A DNA stretch of 64,000 bases from Patiria miniata (lineage: Eukaryota > Echinodermata > Asteroidea > Valvatida > Asterinidae), in contig NW_024037068.1 of the NCBI RefSeq assembly GCF_015706575.1, positions 3,004,539-3,068,538 of the forward strand, written 5' to 3'. A model generated the notes under the pieces. The model saw nothing but the letters and a program-made list of their open reading frames with translations, did not search any database and had not been told where the DNA came from. Position 1 is the first letter of the stretch. The number at the start of each line of letters is the position of its first letter. The position numbers and the translations under genes were made by a program. Below are positions 1-10,970 of the stretch, piece by piece.

Positions 1-117
1 CCGGCCACGGCCACGCAGGCTCCGCATCGAGCGCCCTGTACATGTATTGCACAGTAGAGAAAACGATCGACTTGAACGTGTGTGCAGTGCGGTAATTTCC
101 GTCGAGCCACAAGTCAT

Positions 118-250
118 CAGTTTGAGTCCAAGTCCGAGTCCGTAGCCCCGAGTCCGAGTCCGAGTTGTAAGTCAAAGTGACTCGAGTCCGAGTCCGAGTC
201 AATAAAAATGTGACTCGAGTCGGACTCGAGTCTGAGTCACGAGTCATACA
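118..250. repeat. Degenerate GAGTCC/GACTCG hexamer repeat
   Basis: Many copies of gagtcc, and further on gactcgagtc, run through this stretch. Similar words recur at 19598-19670 and 20525-20565. Hexamer runs like this are often found just inside hAT transposon ends, as with the ggtctc runs of the hAT element at 12.6-18.6 kb, but I see no TIR or target duplication here. The rest of 1-680 shows no gene. Confidence 0.6.
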
Positions 251-680
251 AGTCTGTGCAAATCCTCTTAAGTGCGTTTGTCCCAATATGTATAATCACG
301 CGACCGACACACAAGAATAGAGTGCTTTCATTGGCTAGCTAATACTTCTAGTTCACGGTGAGTTTGTTCGCCTTGCGATGCAAACGAAATCAAACGAAAT
401 ATATTTTAGCCTCAGCCTCGCCAGGCAGAAAACTCAGCAAACCCAGCCCACCGAACACGGTTATATTTTGTGAGTTACGTGCTAATGAGCAAACGGCCTC
501 GAATGACTTTTTGCTCAGCACGTTCCTCTAGTGTGCCGCGGGCTTAAAAGCTCATATTTTGTATGGTCAATCAGAGTCCTTACATTTTACACCCAGTTTC
601 CGCGTTTATCCTTAGTTGATAACATTAGCCGTTTTAAAATGCGTGAAAAGCGTAAGGCACAAATTAAAACATAAACTCAC

Positions 681-758
681 TCGGTGTGTTAATTGTTGAT
701 CCGGAATCTCCGTTGTTGTTTTGGGATGGCCCTGTAGTTTCAAACTCCCCCCTTCCAT
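681..758 (-). CDS. Candidate Ser/Thr/Asn/Gly-rich stalk exon of the Ig gene
   Basis: This 78-bp stretch is bounded on the minus strand by AG (after ...ttaaag) and a GTGAGT donor. It reads open with two bases completing a first codon and one base left over, so it is phase 1-1 like the three Ig exons upstream on the same strand. The translation, about 26 residues, is rich in Gly, Thr, Ser, Asn and Pro with no hydrophobic run, as in the stalks that follow Ig domains in membrane receptors. The polypyrimidine tract is weak. It is 3.8 kb from the last Ig exon, with a transposon between. The phase match and composition support it but the call is tentative. No transmembrane exon was found in 1-680; it may lie outside the window. 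Confidence 0.33.
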
Positions 759-2899
759 CTTTAATACGTCAATCAGATTCGAGTCAAAATGTCAAAGAAT
801 ATCACATACTTTACATTGCTGAGAAAACGTATTTCTGATAACTTATTTTCAGGTTGCTGGTGACAATACAGTATTGCAATTCATACTGAAAAAAACCTTA
901 ATAATTATGTTTTTAAAATCCAACCGTTCTTAAAACCTTTTTTAAAATTCTACAAACAATGTGATGGCCTTTTTTCCAAACACTGTCAGTTGTTTTTCTT
1001 CTCAAGAAAGAAATGGAGCTAGCAACAAAACTGTCAGAACGCATACACTCAGAAAAAAACCCAAAAGATAATCAGTGTTACCACTGCATTAAAAAGTACA
1101 AATATTATTATCTAAAACATAAAATAGCCCTACATGTACATGAGTACGAGAATATGCAAGAAATTTATAGCTGCTTGCTTGCAAGATATGTAACAGTTGA
1201 AAGATGTTTCGGTCCGTTACTATATACCAGTAATATTTTCTTGAAAGCAACAGCATACCAGGCGCTATGATTCACAGGATGTTTGATATTGTTATTTGCA
1301 ATCAAGTACACTCTTAAAAATACGTGGTTAAAAAGTAACCACGTCGTGGTCATTTTTAACCACGTTCCCGTCGTCAAATATGCACCGACGATATCCGTGG
1401 TCAAAACGACCCCACCTGACGTGGTCAGTATAAATAACCACGTATTTTGGTCGATATTTGACCCCATTGTGGTCATATTTTAACCCAATTCCGTGGTCAA
1501 TTTAACCCCATTACCGTGGTCAGCCATTTTGACCAATTCCCGTGGTTAAAATTTCGCAACCCGATTTCGAGTTCAAAAAAAAAAAAAAAAAAAATCATGG
1601 ACTAAATAATTCTACAAGTAATCCTGAAATGGTGCACTTAAAATGAAACACCTAAAATTCAACGAAGGGAAACTTAGACATGAGAAAGAATGCTTTAAGA
1701 GTGCGTTATCTTCAATACACATTTTTCTTTAATAAATTCCGAATATCCTTATACATTTGTTAACTTTTTTTAAATGAATGCAGTTGACTCTCTTAGTACA
1801 AACAATTCTTTCATTTTTTTAGAGACATATGAGCACCAAATGTTACAAGTACAATTTAACAGCACACAGATGTTTTTCATTAATAAATTGATGGTGTGAA
1901 CAGTTTGTTTCACCAGTCTATTATATAGCTGATTATTTTAACCAACTTGCACAGAATACAGCATTCAGGTACATACATGTATGCATTGTAATCATTGAAA
2001 ATGAACTGTCAGGTTGTGCATGTAGCTGCAATTATTTAATGATTGTGGTACATTTTCAGTACATTTTAAAAATCTCAAGTATGCAAAAGCTAACACTTGT
2101 GTCACCTAATCCACATAATCAAAGATAATGTCAGGATTAAACAAAAATGGTTTTCAGTCAATAATTAGAATTTCTTTAAGTATTTTCTGCTAAATTTAAA
2201 AAAAAATGAAACAAAATTTGTGAGGTCTATTTACAGTAGAGAGTTTGGTTTGAACTGACTGAACACTGTAGGACCCGTCTATCTTTGGTTTGCATCCTCG
2301 TGTTGAAGGTTGTCGCTGACATTCACTCACTGTTTGGACACCTAAAGTAAAAAAAAAAAAAAAAAAGGGAACTTAATAAATACTTCTGGAAGTAAATTTA
2401 ATGTTTTTGTTGCATCAGTTTGAAATTTGAGTTGCATATGACTGATAGACAAAATACTTTCACTCAGTAATTCACTTTTTTAATCTAAAAATTACATGTG
2501 CATTGTAAACATGTGTGTACATTTAATGTTCATGTTTGTGATACAAAATTACTTCATTGATGTTCAGAATGTATCCACAGTCGTATGACTAATTCGAAAA
2601 CCTCATTGTTGTACACATGAAGAATAATTACCTTAAATTTAGTAGCATTAACACAAGCTGAACAGCATGCAATAACCAGCATGACAGCTGGCCCTCTACA
2701 GGTTGTCTTCATGATGTTGGACGCATCTATCAGTCAATCATCCAGATCATTGCAGGAATGGTCACCAGTCAGCCAGGGCTGAAAATAAAAACACACACAG
2801 TATGTTTTTGTCAAAAATGTTATTCTTGGGACATTGGAAGACCATTTCACTGACTAAAATTACACATAAGCCTAGCCCGCATGTCCATTACTTGTGCCC

Positions 2900-3587
2900 G
2901 GCTCGCGTACGAGCTGGCTCGCGTACGAGCTGGCTCGCGTACGAGCTGGCTCGCGTACGAGCTGGCTCGCGTACGAGCTGGCTCGCGTACGAGCTGGCTC
3001 GCGTACGAGCTGGCTCGCGTACGAGCTGGCTCGCGTACGAGCTGGCTCGCGTACGAGCTGGCTCGCGTACGAGCTGGCTCGCGTACGAGCTGGCTCGCGT
3101 ACGAGCTGGCTCGCGTACGAGCTGGCTCGCGTACGAGCTGGCTCGCGTACGAGCTGGCTCGCGTACGAGCTGGCTCGCGTACGAGCTGGCTCGCGTACGA
3201 GCTGGCTCGCGTACGAGCTGGCTCGCGTACGAGCTGGCTCGCGTACGAGCTGGCTCGCGTACGAGCTGGCTCGCGTACGAGCTGGCTCGCGTACGAGCTG
3301 GCTCGCGTACGAGCTGGCTCGCGTACGAGCTGGCTCGCGTACGAGCTGGCTCGCGTACGAGCTGGCTCGCGTACGAGCTGGCTCGCGTACGAGCTGGCTC
3401 GCGTACGAGCTGGCTCGCGTACGAGCTGGCTCGCGTACGAGCTGGCTCGCGTACGAGCTGGCTCGCGTACGAGCTGGCTCGCGTACGAGCTGGCTCGCGT
3501 ACGAGCTGGCTCGCGTACGAGCTGGCTCGCGTACGAGCTGGCTCGCGTACGAGCTGGCTCGCGTACGAGCTGGCTCGCGTACGAGCG
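2900..3587. repeat. 16-bp satellite array, about 43 near-identical copies
   Basis: The unit GCTCGCGTACGAGCTG repeats without visible variation for nearly 690 bp. It is GC-rich with several CpG, in an otherwise AT-rich neighbourhood. Because 16 is not a multiple of 3, all frames read as 16-residue repeats and stay open on both strands. Those long frames are a by-product of the repeat and not genes. The uniformity suggests recent expansion, or a copy number fixed by the assembler. Confidence 0.97.
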
Positions 3588-3679
3588 TCAGGTACGTCAG
3601 GTTTGTGGCCAAGTAGGCTTGTACGTCAGGTCTGTGGCCAAGTAGGCTTGTACGTCAGGTCTGTGGCCAAGTAGGCTAC
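3588..3679. repeat. Short tandem repeat, about 3 copies of a 33-bp unit
   Basis: The words tacgtcaggt(c/t)tgtggcc and aagtaggcttg alternate directly after the 16-bp satellite. The first copy is slightly different. Satellite and repeat share the tacg junction word, so one may have seeded the other. Confidence 0.85.
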
Positions 3680-4598
3680 GATGACAGTTCTTACACTTGA
3701 ATTTACAACAAATTTCGGTAAACGAGGCACACAAAATGGAATAATTTGCCCGCTGATAACGTAAGTTCAACTGTCAATGCGGAGGCACATTATGCATGAC
3801 GGTAACGTACGTTAAATCAATGACGAGCTAGGCCTATGTCATGTAGGCCTATGTCATGTATGTTAAATCGCTGTTGACATGGTTGACCATCATGAACATA
3901 GCATAGGCGCGGCCTAGCCTACCCGCAGCAGCACAGAAGCGGAACTTTGAACGAATATATGTCCCTTTTTTTCGGCGTTACATTAAAGACCTTAACGGCT
4001 CGGGCGTTTTTACTCAATGAAAAGTTGTATTACTTCGAAATAAATATAAAAACTGACTTACATTGTTTGAACAAGCTGATTCTGATCCACGAAACATCGG
4101 CACATCGAGCAACAAAGATGGCGGACAATGAAGTGGAAATTTCCGCGCCGCGCACTGTGCGCATGCGTGAGTGTATGCTTTTTGACCACGGTTATTCGGG
4201 GTTACTACATTGACCAAGTGGATGTCAAATTTTTTGCAAATCAACCACGGAAGTGGTCAAATAAATTTGACCACGGAAAAAATAACCACGTATTTTTAAG
4301 AGTGTAGGATCTTTCCTAACAATTACAGTTGCTGTTTTGAAAATTGTTTAATCACATTATGTTCATTTGTAACGAAATATATACATAACACAATGTTGCC
4401 CAGAACCCCCCCCCCCTCTAAAAAAACACAAAAAAAAAACAACACTAAAAGCTCTTGTGAACACGTGCGACTTATTTAAAGTGCAACCGTATAAGCTTTT
4501 TTCGTAGTCGCCCGCAATAGTGTTTTACCGGGTTATTCAACGAATTTGAGAAAACGATACAAAAATACGAAGAATAGACAGAAGGACAACAAAAATAC

Positions 4599-4922
4599 CT
4601 GTTTTTTCATAGTGGCCGAGCAACCGAATATTCGTGACCACCTTCCCTCCTGCTCCAGTTGCCGTGCACGTTAGATTCTCCCGCTGACCAGGCTGAAACG
4701 ACGGCACGGTAAACGTGCTGCTGGTGTTGTACAATCTCGTACCAACTACCCTCGTCTCGCCGCTTCTGTTCTTTCCAGCGAGTGTCCAGGTGATTTCTGC
4801 CGGGGGTTTAGTGTCTGTGGCCAGGCAGGTGAAGCGCTGGTCGGTGTCCAGTCTGATGAGCACGTATCCGCTATAAACTTCGCCGGTGTTGGCGTTGATG
4901 ATGTACACATCTTTGGGTGGCA
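4599..4922 (-). CDS. Immunoglobulin domain exon 3
   Basis: This 324-bp exon is bounded by a cccgcag acceptor and a GTATTT donor, phase 1-1. It encodes one Ig domain of about 107 residues. Visible hallmarks are the first Cys in RFTCLAT, the core Trp in ITWTLA and the second Cys in LTCTAT. Three N-glycosylation sequons (NRS, NTS, NLT) support an extracellular domain. The lack of a clear DxGxYxC motif suggests a C2- or I-like fold with a divergent F strand. It is the third Ig domain of a minus-strand gene whose signal-peptide exon is at 10.5 kb. The ligand and membrane anchoring are unknown. Ig-superfamily membership is well supported; the exact family is not. Confidence 0.85.
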
Positions 4923-5671
4923 CTGCGGGAAAAGCATTACAACTTGCATCAGGACAAAACCAACAGGAACGGCAATAGTTATTAGAGAACTTCAGTAGAA
5001 ATACAGCATTCAGCAACTCTGCCAAATAGGCTCTTCAATGTATCGATCAAGTCTTCTGAATTATAGTATCCATGTTTTTAGTCAAGGTCGCAAAAGAGCA
5101 ACCCACAATAGTCTTGCGCATACATGACTGCGTCTGGACAGTGAATTGGTTCTGAGAACAGTGTGCTCCGTAAAGTATAAGCAACCTATCATCTTGCTAC
5201 ATTGACTGAGAAACATGGATAGTGGTCAGATTTCGAAACATACTGATTAGACGTCCAGCGAACACCTTCTTTGAAAACCACTTCTCTGTTAAGTAAAACT
5301 AGGGGTTTTTTTTCAAGGCAATCCATAGAAAGCCAACTACCGATTTTCTTTGGTCGACCTATGCGTCGACCAGACTTTGAAAGTTTAAATGGGAAATCGT
5401 CACCCTCACAATTCTGTTGCACGCGTTTTCACTTTTATTGGAGGCATGCGTGAATTTCGGCATGCGCACCTATACAGTTTTAAACTCCTTATAGGTCAGA
5501 TCAGCGCGCGCACATAAAAACTTTTACGGAACATCGTGTCACCTAAGTTATGTCATTTATCGAGGCTGCTGGACCATCCAACCTAGATTTAGACCGCAAG
5601 ATTATCACCAGCAACTACACAATGGGAATACCATGTTTCAATTAAAACAGCTGTATCCAGTTTCGACTTAC
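4923..5671 (-). other. Intron between Ig exons 2 and 3
   Basis: No further Ig exon or repeat with defined ends is visible. A small palindrome (ggtcgacctatgcgtcgacc) lies near 5352-5371. Confidence 0.6.
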
Positions 5672-5986
5672 CATTAACTGTCAATGATTTTTTTTTCCAC
5701 ACCGTCGTAGCCGAATACCGAGCTTCACATCTGTAGCGCCCCTCATCAGTTAACTCAAGGTTGTTAATCGTCAAATTGCAACCGTAGTTGTCATGGTGAT
5801 AGTCATACTTCCCTGTCTTAGTGCTGCCCTCGTCTGTGCACACATCGTGCAAGAGTTTGTTTCCAAGCAACCACTTGAAGGTAATGTGCGGAAAGCCCAA
5901 TGGAACTCTTTTGACGAAACATTCCAAAGCGATACCCCCTCCTACTATCCCGTTCAACATGGAAGTTGTTTCAGTAATTGCTGTCC
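5672..5986 (-). CDS. Immunoglobulin domain exon 2
   Basis: This 315-bp exon has a tccatgcag acceptor and a GTAAGT donor, phase 1-1. It encodes about 104 residues of a canonical Ig domain: first Cys in ALECFVK, Trp in FKWLLG, and LELTDEGRYRCEAR, the classical L-x-D-x-G-x-Y-x-C motif of the E-F turn. Two extra Cys (VCTDEG and YGCNLT) could form an additional disulfide. NLT is a glycosylation sequon. It is an I-set or V-like domain. The upstream intron carries the 1.8-kb mariner-like element at 6.5-8.3 kb. Symmetrical 1-1 phase is the rule for Ig exons that can be shuffled or skipped without shifting frame. Confidence 0.9.
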
Positions 5987-6737
5987 CTGCATGGAGGAAC
6001 ACAAATATGCTAATGGGGAATCTTCAAGTTGTGCGAGACTTTACGATAAAAACACCGAGGAGCGGCCATCAAAAGCTTTGTATATTTTTTTATACGGAGA
6101 GGCCGGTTAGCTGGACCACACTTAAAGCTTTAGAGAGTCCTCCCCCCTTTTCCAATCTCTCCTTTTACTCATATCCACAATTCAATGAAGGAAATGGACA
6201 TGAGTGGGCACCCGTTTAAATAAATGCATTGACTTCTATTATGGTTCTATTAAAGAAACCAGTCGGCAGTGGGAACTCCCCCGTCCTTCTTCCGTGAAAC
6301 ATAATATCGTCGTGTCAGCGTAAAATGTCGTAACTGCCGCATTTGTCAAAATTCTGCTTTTTGTGTACTCTTTTTTGTTAAGATTTGCCCATAGATTATA
6401 ACAAGAAAGTGCGTCATTATGACGTAATGGATTTAAAGTCATAAGATCGTATATTGACTGCGAGACTGAACGTGCAAGCAAAAACGTCGTGTCTCTCCGT
6501 AATTATACAGTGTGAGTCAAAAGAAGCAGAGCCCAAACCTCCCAAAATATATTTCATATTTAAAAAAAAATGTAGCACCAAAAAAAAAAAAATTATAATG
6601 ACTGAAAAGCCAATTTCATAAGCTACGTTAGGATGTACAAAATTCTGAAATTGCTCAATCCGTTCAAAGAATATCACCATTTCAACGTAATGATCCTAAA
6701 ACCTGTCTCGTCCAGTCCAACATAAAAACCCAAAGGT

Positions 6738-6819
6738 CATTTTCTTTGCTGTTCCTAACAGTCAAACACACAATATATTATATTGTGTGTTTTGACTGTT
6801 TGGAACAGCAAAGAAAATG
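6738..6819. repeat. Near-perfect 82-bp palindrome
   Basis: Two arms of about 38 bases (starting cattttctttgctgttcc and ending ggaacagcaaagaaaatg) surround a five-base centre tatta, with two or three mismatches. It is present in the left arm of the surrounding element but not in the right arm, so it was probably acquired separately as a minimal foldback element. Confidence 0.9.
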
Positions 6820-7365
6820 TCACAGAATATATCGTCAGCAACACCACAAAGTAACACCCATGTATACCAGTAAGAACTAGCAATCGGAGAAAACGGCATC
6901 TAAATTTGAACGCCTTTTAAAACAACACTTGGCGTCTTTGTGGTTTCTCGTTGTAGACACTTGATAAATTGAACTCATTAACGCTGCTGTTTTTCACCCG
7001 TTTGTGTATTAATTCAACAAGAAATAAGAGAAAAAATTAGTGTTAGTTCGTGAAACCGAAAAAGCTGCGAAACTGTAAATGTTCGTTTTCACGAAGTATC
7101 ACCCTTCAATGTATATAACACGAGGAAAGTGCAACTTCAGGTCAGCGCGCACGCGCTCATACAAGGAGATTGTTACTTCGTGAAAACGTTTTTTGCTCAC
7201 ATTTGAGCATGAGTGCGCGCCATGCATTGAATTTTAAATGGAACCTGAGTGTTACTTCGTGAAAACGAAAATTATCACTTTTGCGCAAAAGTTGCCATGG
7301 ATAAATAGCTCTTAAAGCTTTGAAACTTCGTGCAATGGTAGGCCTTGATGAATAACATTTAAAAA

Positions 7366-7874
7366 GGGTCCGCTCATAAGTCCGACGCCTCATAGGTCTG
7401 ACGCCTCATAAGTCTGACAAAATCGCATCCCCCAACCAAATAAAGGCCCATAACGTCACCGTTTTGACGAAGTGACACATCCGTCCAAAACCGAGATTTT
7501 CTGAAATCTGAGGTTTTTGAATATTCTAACATTTTATGATGTCCTCTACATGATTACCAAATTTCGAGACACAACATTCCATCGTTCGTTAATTACGCTA
7601 GTACACAAAGTGTTGAAAATGCACACAGTTTTTCGTTTGGTGACGGTGACGATAAGTCCGACGTCCCATAGGTCCGACGACTCATAGCTCCGACGCCTCG
7701 TCAGTCCAACAAACTAAACGACGCGTTTTTCTGACGTCGGACTTATGAGGCGTCGGACCCATGAGGCGTCGGACCTATGAGGCGAAATAAATAAATGTTA
7801 TGCCTCATAAGCCCGACGCCTCATAAGCCCAACATTTCAGACTAACGAGGCGTCGGACTTATGATACGGCCCCG
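7366..7874. mobile_element. Nested MITE, TIR about 30 bp, 8-bp flanking repeat
   Basis: The ends are inverted copies carrying ATAAGTCCGACGCCTC, and the element contains many further copies of that word in both orientations. Both flanks read TTTAAAAA (7358-7365 and 7875-7882), consistent with an 8-bp target duplication of the hAT type, though the sequence is low-complexity. It sits inside the mariner-like element and is therefore the younger insertion. Confidence 0.75.
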
Positions 7875-8304
7875 TTTAAAAAAGGATAAGAAAAGAAAAT
7901 CGAAAAAAAAAAAATGGTTTAACACGTGGAGTGTTACTTTGTGGTGTCGGTGACGATATGTTTCAACAACTGTCACCAACTGTAGTACAACATATCTTCA
8001 TTAACAACCCTGGTTGGGCAAACAATATGCTTTATAACATCTCCTTAAAAAAAAATGCCTTCAAAAGGACTTTCTTGCATATTGTTAAAGTTTACACTAA
8101 GATTTTGGACGAGACAGGTTTTAGGGTCATTGTGTTTAAATGGAGATATTCTTTGAACGGATTGACCAATTTCAGTATGTTTTTTTCATCCGAAAGTAGA
8201 TTATGAATTTGGCTTTCCAATCATTATTATTTGTGGTGCTACACATTTTTTCAATATGAAATATAATGTTTGGGGTTAGGGTTCCGCATTTTTGACTCAC
8301 CCTG

Positions 8305-9894
8305 TATGAAGAGTGCCATACGGTCGTGGTTGCTTAATAGTCACTGAGATTCATGTTCTTTTAGGTACGACATCTTTATCCAACCTCCGGGTACCCGACG
8401 GTTTTGTGCGGTTTTCTAGTCTCTGATAATAATGGTCTGGGTTTCACTTCTGAATATTGCAATATGCAAGGTCATGATAGGAGTCCAGAGCTCATCAAGA
8501 AGTGCTCAGCTATTTATGGGGAATAGACCAGGACAGCTAGAACGATAGACAAAAGACAGACCCGCCCGTCTAGTGTCACTTTGTCAAGGGACGAAAACCG
8601 ACGGAACAGTGAACAAAAGATAATGCAGACCATCTGTGAATATTGTCAGGGGATTATCGGATAATTGTTATGATTCCATTGACATCCCCGCGATTGTTTT
8701 CCTTCTCCCAAACGACATCCGCATATGTTGTGTACGCTTTGGCATTTTGAACTTTACTTGAGATGAAGTAAGAAGAATTTATGAGGAGAAATTATAAAAG
8801 TAGAAAAAAAAATCGATTCTATTTCCATTTAAAAAAAATCCTCCGAATCCACAGGCTAGAAAAAACAACAAAAACAAATCGAGTAGAAAGCGGTGATTCG
8901 AGCCCGCAACCTCGCGCTGCAACATCACAACCCTGTGTCGACTGAGCTATCGCACTGCTTGCAAAAACGTAGGGAAAAAATATTGTAAACCTGCTTACGT
9001 ATCATAAAAGTATCGTAGAGGGCTTTAAACAACCATGTATGCGGATGTAGTTTGGGAAACAAAAATCTGCATCCCGTTCTTGCGTGTTTGTTCGGTGAAC
9101 ATGCATTCACAACTTATCTCTATGTTTCAAAATAGAATTTTGGCAACACTTTTTTTTATTTTATAGTTTACATGCCTTAATTGGTATTACCCATGGTAAA
9201 AACATGTCCAAAATGCGCTAATAAATATTTAAATTAACATACGGCACCCCATAAGAGTAAACATATTTCGTGATTTTTCTCGATTTAAGCCCTACGAACT
9301 AAAGTAAGGAGGCTTCAATGTTTTTTTAATGCAATGTCGTATCTCGGCAAGTTACGACGTTTTGACAAAAATACATAGCGCGTCGACTCAAGCAAACGTT
9401 GTATGCTGATCTCACTCATTTAAACATTCTTTATTTAAAATCATGAGTAAAAACCACTTTATTTTTAGGTAACCTTATCTCCAGATTAAATGAAACACAA
9501 ACATTCAGCGCACCGCCGCAAACATATGCATTTTTCTCAAAACGACTCAAAACTGAAAAAAAAACGTCGGTGAAGGGCAAAACCTAATTTGATTGACTCA
9601 AAACTGAGTTACGACGTTATTTGCACTATGACACGACCATATGAACCCTTCAGTTAAACATTCCATATGATACATGTGCTCTTTATAATGACATTTCCAT
9701 CTCTACAGCACTTTTATATGGATTCCAAAAACATTAACCCTGTTGTAGGAAATGACTGGTTCAGATTGCTTGCTAATCATCCCTTACTATGTCAATATTA
9801 AAATTCCGTTAATTAAAAATTAACGGAATAATTAATTAAAATAGTGATTCATTATTTTTCCCCATCAGTATGAACATATAATAGAAATACTTAC
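8305..9894. other. Intronic sequence between Ig exons 1 and 2
   Basis: Apart from a tRNA-like segment (8886-8965), I see no gene and no element with recognisable ends. A short perfect palindrome (ttccgttaattaaaaattaacggaa) lies near 9803-9827. Confidence 0.6.
8886..8965 (-). repeat. tRNA-like SINE head or tRNA pseudogene
   Basis: On the minus strand the sequence contains an A-box-like TAGCTCAGTCG and, about 40 bases on, a B-box-like GGGCTCGAATC, in the spacing of a tRNA internal promoter. I could not fold a clean acceptor stem or a credible anticodon arm, so a functional tRNA is unlikely. A tRNA-derived SINE fragment is the simplest reading. Confidence 0.5.
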
Positions 9895-10185
9895 CATTAA
9901 ACACGATGAGTTCTACGGCATATTTGCGGGGTCCCGTTCCTTGTAACACTTGACAGTGATAATGTGTGCCATTCAATGACCCTGAAACATGCGGGATCGT
10001 CAAAGCTCCACTGGTCTTGTTAAGTGTATAGTTTGCACTGGTGTTTGCACATCCGGCAATGGTCCCATTATCTGCAAGCCATTCGAATTGGATGCCTGCA
10101 TTACTGCAAGGTGGAGTCTCAGCCAAATCCGGTAACTTGCATTCCAGGACCACATCCTCTCCCTTCACGGCCGTCAAAATCGTCT
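9895..10185 (-). CDS. Immunoglobulin domain exon 1
   Basis: This 291-bp exon (acceptor tttgcatag, donor GTAAGT, phase 1-1) encodes about 96 residues. The start, TAVKGEDVVLECKLP, is a typical A'-B strand with the first Cys. FEWLA gives the core Trp and THYHCQV the second Cys. Two extra Cys (PPCSNAG, AGCANTS) may form a second disulfide in the C-D region. Four sequons (NTS, NYT, NKT, NGT) predict heavy glycosylation. It is the first Ig domain, directly after the signal-peptide exon. It looks V- or I-set. Confidence 0.88.
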
Positions 10186-10436
10186 CTATGCAAACATATA
10201 AGAAACAACATTCTAAAATCAGACAAAATTACCATCATCGGTGAACGCTAATCCGAATTTACGAAATGGTTTATCCTGTTTCGGAATCTATGGCTTTTTG
10301 TTGGAATAACAGTTGACTTAACACTAAATTGATCCAAATGGATTTTAAAAATCTCAATGATTTTTTTTTTTATACTGATCAAAACCTTTTTTTCTTTGAC
10401 AAATATTCTAAATGTTGTCGGCATTATTTTCCTTAC

Positions 10437-10500
10437 CACATGAAACGTGGCATGCAGTACCAAACATGCAGACAAAAATCAACCCGCACAACTGATTCAT
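10437..10500 (-). CDS. Signal-peptide exon of the Ig gene
   Basis: The ATG at 10500-10498 starts a 21-codon frame: MNQLCGLIFVCMFGTACHVS and onward. It has a short polar start, a hydrophobic core (LCGLIFVCMFGTAC) and small residues suitable for cleavage, followed by a GTAAGG donor. It leaves one base over (phase 1), exactly what the acceptor of Ig exon 1 needs 250 bp downstream. This makes it a convincing first coding exon of a secreted or type I membrane Ig protein. No obvious TATA box was found; transcription start and 5' UTR are undetermined. Confidence 0.72.
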
Positions 10501-10892
10501 TTCCAAAGAGCTTCAATTTGTCCGGTAGTCCCAAATCAGTGAACCAACTACAACGCGTTGCAACGAAGTAAAGAAGTGAAGCCAAACAATTTAGGAACGT
10601 CACTTACATATCAAGCTAGTCACCGACGAAACTTACGCCAGTGGCTTCTAATGTATAAACAATACTTGTCGCGGGTTATGTAGTTATGTGCATGTCATGC
10701 ACGGTCACGTGAATCTGTGCAGAAAGGAAGTGTTCAGAAAAATTATTGCCTATCTAGTACTACAAAGTTATGAAAACCAAAACTTTGACCAATATGCCGG
10801 AATAGAAAAAAGTAAGACGATGTTTTTTTCCGGAAAGCAATTATATAGATGCTCTTTCCAAATGCCATCCAGAGTGCATGTCATGGCCCAGA

Positions 10893-10970
10893 GATGAGAT
10901 GAGATGAGATGAGATGAGATGAGATGAGATACGATACGATACGATACAATACGACACGATACGATACGTA
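10893..10970. repeat. GAGAT microsatellite passing into GATAC
   Basis: About seven copies of gagat are followed by about eight of gatac with a few variants, so one pentamer array has evolved into another. Confidence 0.95.

Larger units (their letters stand above)
1309..4304. mobile_element. 3.0-kb TIR DNA transposon, TA target site, no transposase seen
   Basis: The two ends are inverted copies of CACTCTTAAAAATACGTGG, flanked by TA on each side (1307-1308 and 4305-4306), which fits a TA target duplication. About 250 bp inside the left end and 120 bp inside the right end are filled with repeated ccgtggtcaa / gaccacgg words, in the way of transposase-binding sites. The interior (1560-2890) is AT-rich with poly-A runs and no convincing coding frame. 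A 16-bp satellite occupies 2900-3587. It lies downstream of the Ig exons, probably in an intron of that gene. A TA target could mean Tc1/mariner or another superfamily; I cannot assign it. Confidence 0.75.
6508..8304. mobile_element. Mariner-like TIR element, 1.8 kb, long inverted arms, TA flanks
   Basis: The left end CAGTGTGAGTCAAAA and right end (reverse complement CAGGGTGAGTCAAAA) are flanked by TA (6506-6507, 8305-8306). Inverted similarity goes far inward: words around gtgttactttgtggtg (7930) match caccacaaagtaacac (6848), so each arm is about 350 bp. The CAGGGTG start plus TA target suggests the Tc1/mariner/IS630 group. No transposase frame is visible. A second MITE (7366-7874) is inserted inside, and a nearly perfect hairpin (6738-6819) lies in the left arm only. 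The whole lies in the intron between Ig exons 1 and 2. Confidence 0.8.

Noticed and set aside
2632-2712. Minus-strand ATG with a hydrophobic stretch (MKTTCRGPAVMLVIACCSAC) before a GTAATT donor
   Set aside because: Looks like a signal peptide, but it lies inside the TIR transposon, ends in phase 0 with a weak donor, and the next acceptor candidate (2343) leads to an immediate stop. The exon at 10437-10500 fits the Ig gene far better.
2802-3674. Four overlapping open frames of 240-290 codons on both strands
   Set aside because: They are created by the 16-bp satellite, which keeps every frame open as a 16-residue repeat. No splice sites or homologue.
8886-8965. Functional tRNA gene
   Set aside because: A and B boxes are recognisable but the stems do not pair well and no credible anticodon loop was found.
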